NCBI GenBank assembly: GCA_015709715.1
Contig: CP054184.1
Span: 3,085,001-3,149,000 of the forward strand
Origin: Nitrospira sp.
GTDB lineage: Bacteria > Nitrospirota > Nitrospiria > Nitrospirales > Nitrospiraceae
Length of the DNA stretch: 64,000 nucleotides
Direction: 5' to 3'
A model generated the notes under the pieces. That model did no database searches and was not told the DNA's origin. It was given only the letters and a program-made list of their open reading frames with translations. This document shows positions 41,717 through 51,887 of this stretch, in pieces (the stretch's first letter is position 1; every line of letters begins with the position of its first letter). A program made the position numbers and the translations under genes.

Positions 41717-42610
41717 ATGGAATTTCGCCACCTTCGCTACTTTTTGGCCGTCGCCGACCAGCTGCATTTCACCAAGGCGGCGGAGGGGTTGCACGTGTCC
41801 CAGCCGGCCCTATCTGCACAGGTGAAACAATTGGAGGAGGAGGTGGGGGTGCCTCTGTTCGATCGCGTGGGACGGTCCGTCCACTTGACGCGCGCCGGAG
41901 CCATTTTTCGTGACCATGCCAGACGAGCCTTGCGGGAGATGGACCTGGCCCGAACGGCGATCGCCGAAGAGGAAGGCCTGCAGCGTGGAGCCCTCACGGT
42001 GGGGGTGGTGCAGACCGTCAATGCCTATCTCATTCCCGCCATCGTGGCGCGCTTTTCGAGCCGCTATCCCTTGGTGTCGCTGAAACTCGACGAGTTGTCC
42101 GGCCCCGACATCGAACGGGGCGTAGAAGAGGGGACCCTGGATGTCGGCATCGGCTTCGTGCCGGTGGCGTCGGAACGGGTGGTGAGCCAGCCGCTCTTCG
42201 AAGAAGACTTCGTCCTGATTACCGCGCCCCGCCATCCCTTGGCGAAATGCCGGCAGCTCACGCTCTCGGCCTTGAACCACGAGTCGTTGATCCTCTTGCC
42301 CGCCCTGTTTTGTACCCGCCGCCTGTTGGACGCCGGTTTCGAGCAGGCGGGGATCCAGCCCAAAGTGATCGTGGAGATGAACTCCATCGAGGGCATCCTG
42401 GCGACGGTGCGTACCAGCAGATTGGCCACCCTGTTGCCCCGCTTGTCCCTGGGCATCGGGCGGAACCAGGCGCTCCGCGGCATTCCCCTCAAGCATCCGA
42501 CCCCGCGTCGCGGGGTCGGCCTGTTATGGAAGAAGGGGGGCTATCGCAGCAGAGCCGTCATGGCCTTGGCTGAGGAAGTGCAAGCGGTGGTGAAGCAGCA
42601 TTGGCGGTAA
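41717..42610 (+). CDS. LysR-family transcriptional regulator
   Basis: The 297-residue protein has a standard winged helix-turn-helix (MEFRHLRYFLAVADQLHFTK, then SQPALSAQVKQLEEEVG). A substrate-binding domain follows, related to CynR/BenM types (GALTVGVVQTVNAYLIPAIV, LDVGIGFVPV). Such proteins bind a small ligand and control divergent genes. Candidates are the MOSC gene on the other strand or the efflux operon 63 bases downstream. The inducer is unknown. Confidence 0.93.
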   Translation: MEFRHLRYFLAVADQLHFTKAAEGLHVSQPALSAQVKQLEEEVGVPLFDRVGRSVHLTRAGAIFRDHARRALREMDLARTAIAEEEGLQRGALTVGVVQTVNAYLIPAIVARFSSRYPLVSLKLDELSGPDIERGVEEGTLDVGIGFVPVASERVVSQPLFEEDFVLITAPRHPLAKCRQLTLSALNHESLILLPALFCTRRLLDAGFEQAGIQPKVIVEMNSIEGILATVRTSRLATLLPRLSLGIGRNQALRGIPLKHPTPRRGVGLLWKKGGYRSRAVMALAEEVQAVVKQHWR

Positions 42611-42673
42611 CCCCCTTGCATCGATCGCGACATCCCACTGCTGGTTTGACCGTGAATAGGGTATGATGCCGAT

Positions 42674-43912
42674 ATGTCTGAATCGGTACGGTTTGCCACG
42701 CTCTTGAAACGCTGGTTGATCGGCTTGGCGGCCGCCTGTCTGCTTGCCGTGGGGGTCTATGCCATGATGTCGCGGCCCGGCGAGGCGCAACCGCGCGGCG
42801 GGGACAAGCGTCCGGCTGCGGCGGCGCGGAGCCAGCCGGTGGTGGCGGCCACGGCGAGGACCGGCGACATCAACATCTACCTGAACGGCCTGGGCTCCGT
42901 CATTCCCTTGAATACCGTCACGGTGCGGAGCCGGGTGGACGGCCAACTGATGCGGGTGCTCTTCAAGGAAGGGCAACAGGTTCGGAGCGGCGAGCTGCTC
43001 GCGCAAATCGATCCGCGCCCCTTCGAAGTTCAGCTGATCCAGGCCGAGGGGCAGATGGCGCGCGACCAGGCCCAATTGAAAAATGCCCAGCTGGATCTGG
43101 AGCGGTACCGGGACCTTCACAAGCAAAACTTCATCCCCAAGCAACAACTCGACACGCAGGAAGCGTTGGTGCGGCAATATGAGGGGATCGTCAGGGCCGA
43201 CCAGGGGCAGATCGACAATGCCAAGCTCCAGCTGACCTATTCCAGCATCACCGCCCCGATCAACGGACGGATCGGCCTTCGCCTCGTGGACGCGGGCAAC
43301 ATCGTGCGGGCCAACGATCCCAACGGCCTGCTGGTGATCACGCAGTTACAGCCGATCACCGTGGTGTTCACGCTGGCGGAGGACCATCTGCCTGCCGTGA
43401 TGGAACGGTTGAAGGCCGATCGGCAGTTGACTGTGGAAGCGTTCGACCGCGAGCAGAAACGCAAGCTGGCGACCGGCACGCTCCTGACCGTCGACAACCA
43501 GATCGATCCGACCACCGGGACCGTCCGTTTGAAGGCGGTCTTCCCCAACGACGACGGGGAACTGTTCCCCAACCAGTTCGTGAACGCGCGCCTTCTGCTG
43601 GACGTCAAACGAGGCGCTACGGTGGTGCCTTCCGCCGCCGTGCAACGCGGGCCGAAGGGGACCTTCGTGTATGTCGTGAGCAACGAGGACCAGACCGTGA
43701 GCGTGCGGCCCGTGACCGTGGGGGTGGTGCAGGGTGAAGACAGCGCCATCGAGCAGGGATTGGCGGCGGGGGAATCGGTGGTGGTCGACGGCACCGAGAA
43801 ACTCCGCGAAGGCAGCAAGATCGAATTGCGGCCCGCGGCCGGCGCCCTGCCGACCGGACAGGATCAGCCGGCTCCAGGGGCCGAGCGGGCGAGGCCAGGG
43901 AAGCGGACGTGA
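42674..43912 (+). CDS. mdtA: RND efflux periplasmic adaptor (MdtA-like)
   Basis: The 412-residue membrane-fusion protein has an N-terminal membrane anchor ([16 protein letters not shown]) and the lipoyl/hairpin pattern [20 protein letters not shown]. An alpha-hairpin follows ([20 protein letters not shown]), then the beta-barrel ([20 protein letters not shown]). It links two inner-membrane RND pumps to an outer-membrane channel. The stop overlaps the start of the first pump gene by 4 bases. No outer-membrane TolC-type gene lies in this window. Confidence 0.94.
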   Translation: MSESVRFATLLKRWLIGLAAACLLAVGVYAMMSRPGEAQPRGGDKRPAAAARSQPVVAATARTGDINIYLNGLGSVIPLNTVTVRSRVDGQLMRVLFKEGQQVRSGELLAQIDPRPFEVQLIQAEGQMARDQAQLKNAQLDLERYRDLHKQNFIPKQQLDTQEALVRQYEGIVRADQGQIDNAKLQLTYSSITAPINGRIGLRLVDAGNIVRANDPNGLLVITQLQPITVVFTLAEDHLPAVMERLKADRQLTVEAFDREQKRKLATGTLLTVDNQIDPTTGTVRLKAVFPNDDGELFPNQFVNARLLLDVKRGATVVPSAAVQRGPKGTFVYVVSNEDQTVSVRPVTVGVVQGEDSAIEQGLAAGESVVVDGTEKLREGSKIELRPAAGALPTGQDQPAPGAERARPGKRT

Positions 43913-46900
43913 ACCCGTCGCGGCTCTTCATCGTACGGCCGGTCGCCACGGTCCTGACGATGATCGCGATCCTCCTCGCCGGTGCCGTCGCCTATCGGCA
44001 GCTGCCGGTGTCGGCCCTTCCGCAAGTCGACTATCCAACCATTCAGGTGACGACGTTTTACCCCGGTGCGGGGCCGGACGTCATGACCTCCTCCATCACG
44101 GCTCCGCTGGAGCGTCAGTTCGGGCAAATGCCCGGGCTGAAGCAGATGACCTCCACCAGTTCGGGCGGCAGTTCGGTCATCACACTGCAGTTCAGCCTGG
44201 ACATCAACCTCGATGTCGCCGAACAGGAAGTGCAGGCGGCGATGAATGCCGCGGCCACCTTCCTGCCGCGCGACCTTCCGGCGCCGCCGGTCTACAACAA
44301 GGTCAATCCTGCCGACGCCCCCATCCTCACCTTGGCCCTGACCTCGGCGACCCTTCCCTTGCCCCAGGTGCGGGACCTGGCGGAAACGCGGTTCGCGCAA
44401 AAGATCTCGCAGTTGTCGGGCGTCGGGCTCGTGAGCATCAGCGGCGGGCAACGGCCCGCCGTGCGGGTGCAGGCTAATCCTCGAGCCTTGGCCGCCTACG
44501 GACTCACGCTGGAAGACCTGCGCATCGCCATCGCCGCGGCTAACGTCAACCAGGCCAAGGGCGGATTCGACGGCCCGCGCCGCGCCTCGATCATCAACGC
44601 CACGGATCAGCTCTTCACCAGCAAGGAGTACAAGGCCCTCATCGTGGCCTATCGCAACGGCGCACCGGTGCACCTCTCCGAAGTGGCCGAGGTGCTCGAC
44701 GACGTGGAGAACGCCAAGCAGGCCGCCTGGATGAACGAGCAGCCTGCCGTCATCGTGAACATCCAACGGCAACCCGGTACCAACGTGATCGAGGTGGTCG
44801 ACCGGGTGAAACGGCTGCTGCCACAGTTGCAGGGGACCTTGCCCGCGGCGGTGCAGGCAGTGGTGTTGACCGACCGCACGACTTCCATCCGGTCCACCGT
44901 GCGGGACGTGCAGGCCGAACTGGTGCTGGCCGTGGGGCTGGTCATTTTCGTGATCTTCCTCTTCTTGCGCTCCCTCTCCGCCACCGTGATCCCCGCCGCC
45001 GCGGTGCCGCTGTCGCTGATCGGCACCTTCGGCCTCATGTACCTGATGGGCTTCAGCCTGAACAATCTGACCTTGATGGCCTTGACGGTCTCGACTGGTT
45101 TCGTCGTGGATGACGCGATCGTGATGATCGAGAACATCGCGCGCTACATCGAGCGGGGCGACAGTCCGTTCCAGGCGGCGCTCAAGGGCTCGCAGCAGAT
45201 CGCCTTTACGATTCTGTCGCTGACCGTCTCCTTGATCGCGGTTTTGATTCCGCTGTTGTTCATGGGCGACGTCGTGGGACGGTTGTTTCGCGAATTTGCT
45301 GTGACGCTGAGCATCACGATCCTCATCTCGGCGCTGGTCTCGCTCACGCTCACGCCGATGATGTGCGCGCGGCTCTTGCGCGAGCGGCGGGACAGGACAC
45401 CAGGCAGGCTGTCGCAGGCTGCGCAGGCCTGGCTGGACCGGATCATCGCCTGGTATGGAGCGAGCCTGCGTTGGGTCCTTCGACGTCAACGGGCCACGCT
45501 GTTCGTGACCGGCGCGACATTGGCCGCCACCCTGCTGCTCTTCCTCTTCATTCCGAAAGGCTTCTTCCCGCTGCAGGACACGGGGGTGCTGCTGGGCATG
45601 ACGGAAGCCTCGCAAAGTATTTCATTCCCCGTGATGGCGGAACGGCAGCAGGCCTTGGCGCGCGCGCTCTTGGAGGAACCGGCCGTGGAGAGCCTCTCCT
45701 CGTTCATCGGGGTGGACGGCGTCAATAGCACCCTCAACCGCGGCCGGATCTATCTCAATCTGAAACCGCTGGACCAACGGCCGCCCCTGGACGAGGTGCT
45801 CCATTGGTTGGAGGCGCGGGCCGGCGAGGTGGACGGCATCAGCCTGCACCTGCAGCCGGTCCAGGACCTCACGGTCGAGGATCGCGTGAGCCGCACCCAG
45901 TTCCAATACACGTTGGAGGATGCCGACCCGGAGGAGTTGAACCGCTGGGCCCCCAAGGTATTGGAGGCGCTGCAGCTTCGACCGGAGCTGCGCGATGTCG
46001 GCAGCGACCAACAGGACCGAGGGCTCGCGTCCGTGGTGGCGATCGACCGGAATACAGCGTCGCGTCTGGGCATCACGCCGCAGCTCATCACGGACACGCT
46101 CTACGATGCCTTCGGGCAACGGCAGGTTTCTACGATGTTCACCCAGCTGAATCAGTACCGCGTGATCCTGGAAGTACTGCCGGAATTTCAAAAGGGGCCG
46201 GAGGCGCTGCAGGCCTTAGAGGTGCGGGGCGCGGGCGGGCCGGTGCCCATGAACGTGTTCACCAGGGTCGCCGAGGGGACCGCGCCGCTGGTCATCAGCC
46301 GTCAAGGCCAATTTCCGGCCGTCACGATTTCCTTCAACCTCGCGCCGGGGGGGTCGCTCGGTGAGGCGGTGGAAGCGATCCGGCAGGTGACGAAGGAACT
46401 CGGGTTGCCGGCGAGCATCCGCGGCAGTTTCCAGGGAGCGGCGCAGGCCTTTCAGGGTTCGCTCGAACATGAACCGATGTTGATTTTGGCCGCGCTGGTG
46501 ACGGTCTACATCGTGTTGGGCATCCTGTACGAAAGTTATCTGCATCCCTTGACCATTCTCTCCACGCTGCCGTCGGCCGGCGTCGGCGCGTTGCTGGCGT
46601 TGATCCTGTTTCGGATGGAGTTCAGCGTCATCGCCTTGATCGGCATCATCCTGCTGATCGGGATCGTGAAAAAGAACGCGATCATGATGATCGATTTCGC
46701 CCTGGACGCCGAACGGACCGACGGGAAGCGGCCGGAAGAGGCGATTTATGAGGCGGGGCTCCTGCGATTCCGTCCCATCATGATGACCACGATGGCCGCC
46801 TTGCTGGGCGCTCTGCCGCTGGCGATGGGATCTGGGGTGGGGTCGGAATTGCGGCGGCCCCTCGGCATCAGCATCATCGGAGGCTTGATCCTGAGCCAGC

Positions 46901-47022
46901 TCTTGACCCTCTATACGACCCCGGTTGTGTACTTGGCGCTCGGCCGGCTGGCCGCGCGGTTCCGGCGGCGTGCCCCTGAGGCGCCGACCGCCGAGGCGTT
47001 GGCTTCCGCAGGTCGCCCATGA
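43909..47022 (+). CDS. mdtB: RND multidrug efflux transporter (MdtB-like)
   Basis: The 1037-residue protein starts at GTG overlapping the mdtA stop. It opens [20 protein letters not shown], has twelve predicted membrane helices and two large periplasmic loops. TM4 carries the proton-relay Asp pair in [20 protein letters not shown]. It belongs to the MdtB/MdtC subgroup of HAE1 RND pumps, which work as a heteromultimer with the next gene product. The substrate is unknown; the length is typical. Confidence 0.94.
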   Translation: MNPSRLFIVRPVATVLTMIAILLAGAVAYRQLPVSALPQVDYPTIQVTTFYPGAGPDVMTSSITAPLERQFGQMPGLKQMTSTSSGGSSVITLQFSLDINLDVAEQEVQAAMNAAATFLPRDLPAPPVYNKVNPADAPILTLALTSATLPLPQVRDLAETRFAQKISQLSGVGLVSISGGQRPAVRVQANPRALAAYGLTLEDLRIAIAAANVNQAKGGFDGPRRASIINATDQLFTSKEYKALIVAYRNGAPVHLSEVAEVLDDVENAKQAAWMNEQPAVIVNIQRQPGTNVIEVVDRVKRLLPQLQGTLPAAVQAVVLTDRTTSIRSTVRDVQAELVLAVGLVIFVIFLFLRSLSATVIPAAAVPLSLIGTFGLMYLMGFSLNNLTLMALTVSTGFVVDDAIVMIENIARYIERGDSPFQAALKGSQQIAFTILSLTVSLIAVLIPLLFMGDVVGRLFREFAVTLSITILISALVSLTLTPMMCARLLRERRDRTPGRLSQAAQAWLDRIIAWYGASLRWVLRRQRATLFVTGATLAATLLLFLFIPKGFFPLQDTGVLLGMTEASQSISFPVMAERQQALARALLEEPAVESLSSFIGVDGVNSTLNRGRIYLNLKPLDQRPPLDEVLHWLEARAGEVDGISLHLQPVQDLTVEDRVSRTQFQYTLEDADPEELNRWAPKVLEALQLRPELRDVGSDQQDRGLASVVAIDRNTASRLGITPQLITDTLYDAFGQRQVSTMFTQLNQYRVILEVLPEFQKGPEALQALEVRGAGGPVPMNVFTRVAEGTAPLVISRQGQFPAVTISFNLAPGGSLGEAVEAIRQVTKELGLPASIRGSFQGAAQAFQGSLEHEPMLILAALVTVYIVLGILYESYLHPLTILSTLPSAGVGALLALILFRMEFSVIALIGIILLIGIVKKNAIMMIDFALDAERTDGKRPEEAIYEAGLLRFRPIMMTTMAALLGALPLAMGSGVGSELRRPLGISIIGGLILSQLLTLYTTPVVYLALGRLAARFRRRAPEAPTAEALASAGRP

Positions 47023-50000
47023 ACCTCTCCGCCCCGTTCGTCCGGCGCCCCGTCGGCACCATGCTGATGACCATCGCTGTCCTGCTGGTGGGGCTCGTCT
47101 CTTTCCGGTACCTGCCGGTGGCTGCCTTGCCGCAGGTGGAGTTCCCGACCATCAACGTGTCCGCCTCATTGCCCGGCGCGAGTCCGGAGACGATGGCCTC
47201 GTCCGTGGCGGCGCCGCTGGAGCGCCAGTTCACCCGTATTGCGGGCGTGACGGAAATGACCTCGTCCAGCACCATCGGCGGCACCAACATCACGCTGCAG
47301 TTCGAGTTGCATCGCGATATCGACGGTGCCGCGCGCGACGTCCAGGCGGCGATCAATGCCGCCAGGGCCGATCTGCCGTCGAATCTGCCGACGAGCCCCA
47401 GTTATCGCAAGGTGAATCCGTCCGACGGTCCCATCCTGATCCTGGCCTTGACCTCCGAACTTGTCACCCGCGGCCAAATGTATGATGCCGCGTCGAGCAT
47501 CCTGCAGCAGAAGTTGTCGCAGGTGGAGGGCGTGGGGCAGGTGGCGGTGGGCGGCGGTTCGCTTCCGGCCATCCGCGTGGACCTCAACCCGACCGCCTTG
47601 AACAAGTACGGCATCGGCCTGGGGGAGGTGCGCCAGGCGCTCGCCGCGACGAACGTGAATCGGCCGAAGGGGCAGCTCACGCGCGACGACCGGACGTGGG
47701 AGATCCGCACCAACGATCAACTCCACAAGGTCGAGGACTACCTGCCGCTGATCGTGGCCTATCGCGACGGACGGGCCGTCCAGCTGTCCGACGTAGCGAC
47801 GGTCGAGCATTCCGTCGAAGACCTGCGGACCATGGGAGTCGCCAACGGCACGCCCGCGGTGCTGGTCATCATCTACCGGCAGGCGGGCGCCAACATCATC
47901 GAAACCGTCGATCGGTTGCGGGCGAGATTGCCGCAGTTGGAAGCGTCGCTGCCCGGCAGCATCTCCCTTTCGGTCGTCATGGACCGGACGCCGGTGATCC
48001 GCGCGTCCCTCCACGATGTGGAACGGACGCTGCTCATTTCCGTCGGCCTGGTGATTCTGGTGGTGTTTCTGTTCCTGCGGAACGTTCGCGCCACCCTGAT
48101 CCCGAGCGTGGCGGTGCCCGTGTCGCTCATCGGGACGTTCGGCGTGATGTACCTCTGCGGCTACAGCCTCGATAACCTGTCGCTGATGGCGCTCACGATC
48201 GCGACCGGGTTCGTGGTGGACGATGCGATCGTGGTGCTGGAGAACATCACGCGATATCGCGAACAGGCGGTGCCGCCGATGGAGGCGGCCTTGCGCGGCG
48301 CCAGGGACATCGCCTTCACGGTGGTGTCGATGACCCTCTCGCTGGTGGCGGTGTTCATTCCGATTTTTCTCATGGGCGGCATGCTCGGGCGGCTGTTCCG
48401 GGAATTCGCCGTGACCCTGTCGGTGGCGATCCTGGTATCGCTGGTGGTGTCGCTGACGACGATTCCCATGCTCTGTGCGCGGGTGTTGCCGGCGGAAGGC
48501 ACCGGTCACCAGGGCTGGTGGGCTCGTGCCGGCGAGCGGCTGTTCGAGGCGATGCGGCGGGGGTATGCCGCGAGCCTGCGCTGGGTGTTGCGGCATCCGC
48601 GCACCATGTTGGCCGTGACGCTGGCCACCATGGCGCTCACCGTGTACCTGTACATCCTGGTGCCCAAGGGATTCTTCCCGCAGCAGGACACCGGCCGGCT
48701 CTTCGGGAACATCCAGGCCGCGCAGGATATTTCCTTTCAGGCCATGCGGGACAAGCTGGCCGAGGTGGTCGACATCATCAAGAGCGATCCCGCCGTAGCC
48801 ACCGTGACCGGGTTTACCGGCGGCGGCGGCCATGCCGGGACCACCAACACCGGCCGGATGTTCATCGCCCTGAAACCGCTGGAAGAACGCGGGATGAGTT
48901 CCGACCAGGTCATCGCGCGGCTGCGACCGAAACTCGCCAAGGTGCCGGGCGCACCGACGTACCTGCAGCCCATTCAGGACCTTCGCATCGGCGGGCGCGC
49001 CAGCAGCGCGCAATATCAATACACGTTGCAGAGCGTGGATCTGGCTGAACTCAACACCTGGTCGCCGATCGTGGAGGCCAAGTTGCGGACCCTGCCCGAA
49101 CTGGTCGATGTGAACAGCGACCAGCAGGACCGTGGCCAACAATCCCTGGTGGTGTTCGATCGCGCCACGGCGTCGCGGCTTGGGCTGAGTCCGCAGCTCA
49201 TCGACGACACCCTCTACGATGCGTTCGGGCAGCGCCAGGTCTCGATCATGTATACGCCGCTGAACCAGTACCACGTGGTGATGGAGGTGGCGCCGCAATA
49301 CTGGCAGAATCCGGCGGCGTTGCACGACATCTACGTGCGCGCGCCGAACGGGGGGCAGGTGCCCTTGAGCGCCGTCACGCGCTATGAACCGACGAACACG
49401 ATCCTTTCGGTCAACCACCAGGGACAGTTTCCAGCGGTAACCCTGTCCTTCAACATGGCGCCGGGGGTGTCGCTGGGGGTGGCGGTGCAGGCCATCGACC
49501 GGGCCATGCACGAGATCAATCTTCCCGCCGCCGTGCGCGGAACCTTCCAAGGCACCGCCAAGGCGTTTCAGTCGTCGGTCGACAATCAGCCGTGGCTGAT
49601 CTTGGCCGCATTGGTCACGGTCTACATCGTGCTGGGCATTTTGTACGAGAGTTACGTCCATCCGATCACCATTCTCTCGACCCTGCCGTCCGCCGGCGTC
49701 GGCGCCTTGTTGGCCCTGCTCCTCTTCAAGACGGAGCTGAGCATGATCGCCTTGATCGGCATCATGCTCCTGATCGGCATCGTGAAGAAGAACGCGATCA
49801 TGATGATCGATTTCGCGCTGCAGAGTGAACGTGCCGGCGAGGGGAAGAGCCCGGAAGCGGCCATCTACGAAGCCTGCCTGTTGCGCTTCCGGCCCATCAT
49901 GATGACCACCCTGGCGGCCCTGCTGGGCGCCTTGCCGCTGGCGCTGGGGACGGGGGTGGGGTCGGAGTTGCGGCGTCCGCTCGGCATTGCGATCGTGGGC

Positions 50001-50120
50001 GGCCTGCTGGTGAGCCAAGTGCTCACCCTCTATACGACGCCCGTCGTCTACCTGTTCCTCGATCGCCTCCGGTTGCGCTGGGCGCGGATCCGGGCCGCCT
50101 CTCTCCATCCTGCCGCCTGA
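47019..50120 (+). CDS. mdtC: RND multidrug efflux transporter (MdtC-like)
   Basis: The 1033-residue protein has its ATG overlapping the mdtB stop. It is a paralogue of the preceding pump: [20 protein letters not shown] at the start, [20 protein letters not shown] in TM4, and a closely similar C-terminal half ([20 protein letters not shown]). The pair implies an MdtBC-type heteromeric pump. A GC-rich hairpin (GCCGCC TGACG GGCGGC, 50112-50128) spans the stop, without a T tract. Confidence 0.94.
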   Translation: MNLSAPFVRRPVGTMLMTIAVLLVGLVSFRYLPVAALPQVEFPTINVSASLPGASPETMASSVAAPLERQFTRIAGVTEMTSSSTIGGTNITLQFELHRDIDGAARDVQAAINAARADLPSNLPTSPSYRKVNPSDGPILILALTSELVTRGQMYDAASSILQQKLSQVEGVGQVAVGGGSLPAIRVDLNPTALNKYGIGLGEVRQALAATNVNRPKGQLTRDDRTWEIRTNDQLHKVEDYLPLIVAYRDGRAVQLSDVATVEHSVEDLRTMGVANGTPAVLVIIYRQAGANIIETVDRLRARLPQLEASLPGSISLSVVMDRTPVIRASLHDVERTLLISVGLVILVVFLFLRNVRATLIPSVAVPVSLIGTFGVMYLCGYSLDNLSLMALTIATGFVVDDAIVVLENITRYREQAVPPMEAALRGARDIAFTVVSMTLSLVAVFIPIFLMGGMLGRLFREFAVTLSVAILVSLVVSLTTIPMLCARVLPAEGTGHQGWWARAGERLFEAMRRGYAASLRWVLRHPRTMLAVTLATMALTVYLYILVPKGFFPQQDTGRLFGNIQAAQDISFQAMRDKLAEVVDIIKSDPAVATVTGFTGGGGHAGTTNTGRMFIALKPLEERGMSSDQVIARLRPKLAKVPGAPTYLQPIQDLRIGGRASSAQYQYTLQSVDLAELNTWSPIVEAKLRTLPELVDVNSDQQDRGQQSLVVFDRATASRLGLSPQLIDDTLYDAFGQRQVSIMYTPLNQYHVVMEVAPQYWQNPAALHDIYVRAPNGGQVPLSAVTRYEPTNTILSVNHQGQFPAVTLSFNMAPGVSLGVAVQAIDRAMHEINLPAAVRGTFQGTAKAFQSSVDNQPWLILAALVTVYIVLGILYESYVHPITILSTLPSAGVGALLALLLFKTELSMIALIGIMLLIGIVKKNAIMMIDFALQSERAGEGKSPEAAIYEACLLRFRPIMMTTLAALLGALPLALGTGVGSELRRPLGIAIVGGLLVSQVLTLYTTPVVYLFLDRLRLRWARIRAASLHPAA

Positions 50121-50189
50121 CGGGCGGCCTGCCGCTTCTGGAATCCGATCATTCTCTTTTCGGGCTCCCTTCTCTACGCTGCCCCCCGC

Positions 50190-50714
50190 ATGGATACCTT
50201 GCCTTCCCTCGATTTGGAGCGGTTGTTTCTCGAACACCAGCGTGATCTTCTGGCTATGTTGCGGCGGATGGTGAGGTGCCGAGAAACGGCGGCCGATCTC
50301 GCGCAGGAGGCTTACATCCGTCTTGCTGATGTCCCCACCTCCCAGGTCATTTCGTCTCCTCGGGCCTTTCTGTTCCGGACCGCCACCAACCTGGCGCTGG
50401 ATCATTTCCGCAAACAAAAATTTCGCGGTCGACGGCAGGCACCGCTGGAAGATGCCGAACAGGTGCCCACCGACATGCGAGCGGTGGATGCCCAGGCGCA
50501 CGACAAGCAGGTGGTGGCGATGTTGGAGAGGGCATTGTCCACGCTCTCCGAACGGACGCGGGCCGTCTTCGCCATGCGGCGGGTGCAGGGGTATTCCTAT
50601 CAGGAGATTGCGGCGCGATTGGGGATTTCAGAGCGCGCCGTCGAAAAACATCTCGTCCGGGCGATGGCCTGCTGCCAAGATGCGTTGCCTTCCAAGGACG
50701 TGCCTGTTTTATAG
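50190..50714 (+). CDS. ECF-family RNA polymerase sigma factor (FecI-like)
   Basis: The 174-residue protein has region 2 in RDLLAMLRRMVRCRETAADL and FLFRTATNLALDHFRKQKF, and region 4 in YSYQEIAARLGISERAVEKH. It sits directly before a FecR-type regulator and a TonB-dependent receptor, the classic cell-surface signalling arrangement. In such systems outer-membrane ligand binding releases the sigma factor to transcribe the receptor gene. It probably controls the receptor at 51888, although no -35/-10 match could be scored. Confidence 0.92.
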   Translation: MDTLPSLDLERLFLEHQRDLLAMLRRMVRCRETAADLAQEAYIRLADVPTSQVISSPRAFLFRTATNLALDHFRKQKFRGRRQAPLEDAEQVPTDMRAVDAQAHDKQVVAMLERALSTLSERTRAVFAMRRVQGYSYQEIAARLGISERAVEKHLVRAMACCQDALPSKDVPVL

Positions 50715-50803
50715 GAACGGCGCGGGCTGACACGTCGGGCGAAAGAGGATATAGTGAGGCGACCGCTCGGACAGATTCGGCGTGCATCTCCACCGTAGGC
50801 CCC

Positions 50804-51796
50804 ATGCGATCTGAAGACCACCGTTCGGAGCCATCCTTCGGCGAGCCATCGCCGGATCGTCGATTGAGGGAAGAGGCGACCGCCTGGTTCGTGCGGCAGG
50901 CGGCCGGAAATTTTTCCGAAGCCGAGCGGCGACGTTTGGAGGGGTGGTGCGCGCAAAGTCCGGCGCACGCCCGTGCCTTCCGCCAAGTCCGGGCCTTGTG
51001 GGATGCGCCGGAGCTGGGGTACGCCGCCGCGCAGAGCCTGGCCGCCGTCGATCGGCAGCACCGGCCAGCCCGTTGGTGGTGGCCTGCGTGGGGGACGGCG
51101 GCTGTGGCCGCCTGTCTGCTCCTCGTGATGGCGCTCGGCGGGCAGGAATTGATGGCCAGGCTGGGAGCCGACTACCGCACGGGCGTCGGGGAGCAACGGG
51201 CGGTGACGTTGTCGGATCAGTCGATCGTCACGCTGAATACCGACAGTGCCATTGCCGTTCGCTACCATTCGGATCGGCGGATCGTGCAATTGTTGCGAGG
51301 GGAAGCCTCCTTCGCCGTCCGGCCTGATCCCGATCGGCCCTTTACCGTGGGGAGCCGCGGCGTCGAAACCACGGCCCTGGGGACGCAATTTGTGGTCCGA
51401 GCCGACGGCGACGATGTGCGGGTGACCGTGCTGAACGGATCGGTGCAGGTCACGGATCGCGCGCGGCCCCAGGACGAGGTTCTTCGTCTGTCCGCAGGCG
51501 ATCAGGTATCAATGAAGCCGGACGGCGCAGGGTCGGTGGTCCGCGTCGATGCCGCCGCCGACGCAGCCTGGTTGCAGCATCGTCTGGTATTCGTACGAAC
51601 GCCTTTGGCCGAGGTGGTGCGGGAACTCGCCCGCTACCATCATGGGGCTATCTTCGTCTGGAATTCGGCTCTACGGTCCTTGCCGGTCACCGGCATCTAC
51701 AACCTCTCCGATCCCTCGCAGATCGTCGCGACGTTGGCCGATACCCTCCCGATTCATCTGGTCCGACTGACGGACCGGGTGATCATCATTCGCTGA
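50804..51796 (+). CDS. fecR: FecR-family anti-sigma/signal transducer
   Basis: The 330-residue protein has an N-terminal cytoplasmic domain (EEATAWFVRQAAGNFSEAER, DUF4880-like) and a single membrane helix (AAVAACLLLVMALGG). The periplasmic FecR domain reads FTVGSRGVETTALGTQFVVR and VTVLNGSVQVTDR. A C-terminal STN-like part reads LVFVRTPLAEVVRELARYHH. It senses the receptor's N-terminal domain and controls the sigma factor encoded 89 bases upstream. Confidence 0.93.
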   Translation: MRSEDHRSEPSFGEPSPDRRLREEATAWFVRQAAGNFSEAERRRLEGWCAQSPAHARAFRQVRALWDAPELGYAAAQSLAAVDRQHRPARWWWPAWGTAAVAACLLLVMALGGQELMARLGADYRTGVGEQRAVTLSDQSIVTLNTDSAIAVRYHSDRRIVQLLRGEASFAVRPDPDRPFTVGSRGVETTALGTQFVVRADGDDVRVTVLNGSVQVTDRARPQDEVLRLSAGDQVSMKPDGAGSVVRVDAAADAAWLQHRLVFVRTPLAEVVRELARYHHGAIFVWNSALRSLPVTGIYNLSDPSQIVATLADTLPIHLVRLTDRVIIIR

Positions 51797-51887
51797 CCCT
51801 CACCGTCGTTTCTGTTCTTGCGCATACCCGACCTCGGTCGAGGGGGGAATTTTCCCTCCTCATACGTTCATGCACAGAGAGGACTTC

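Noticed and set aside
47166..50501. A 1111-residue minus-strand open frame opposite the MdtC-like pump and the FecI-like gene
   Set aside because: It spans two genuine forward genes, is rich in His/Arg/Gln as expected for the complement of GC-rich coding DNA, and has no recognisable domain.
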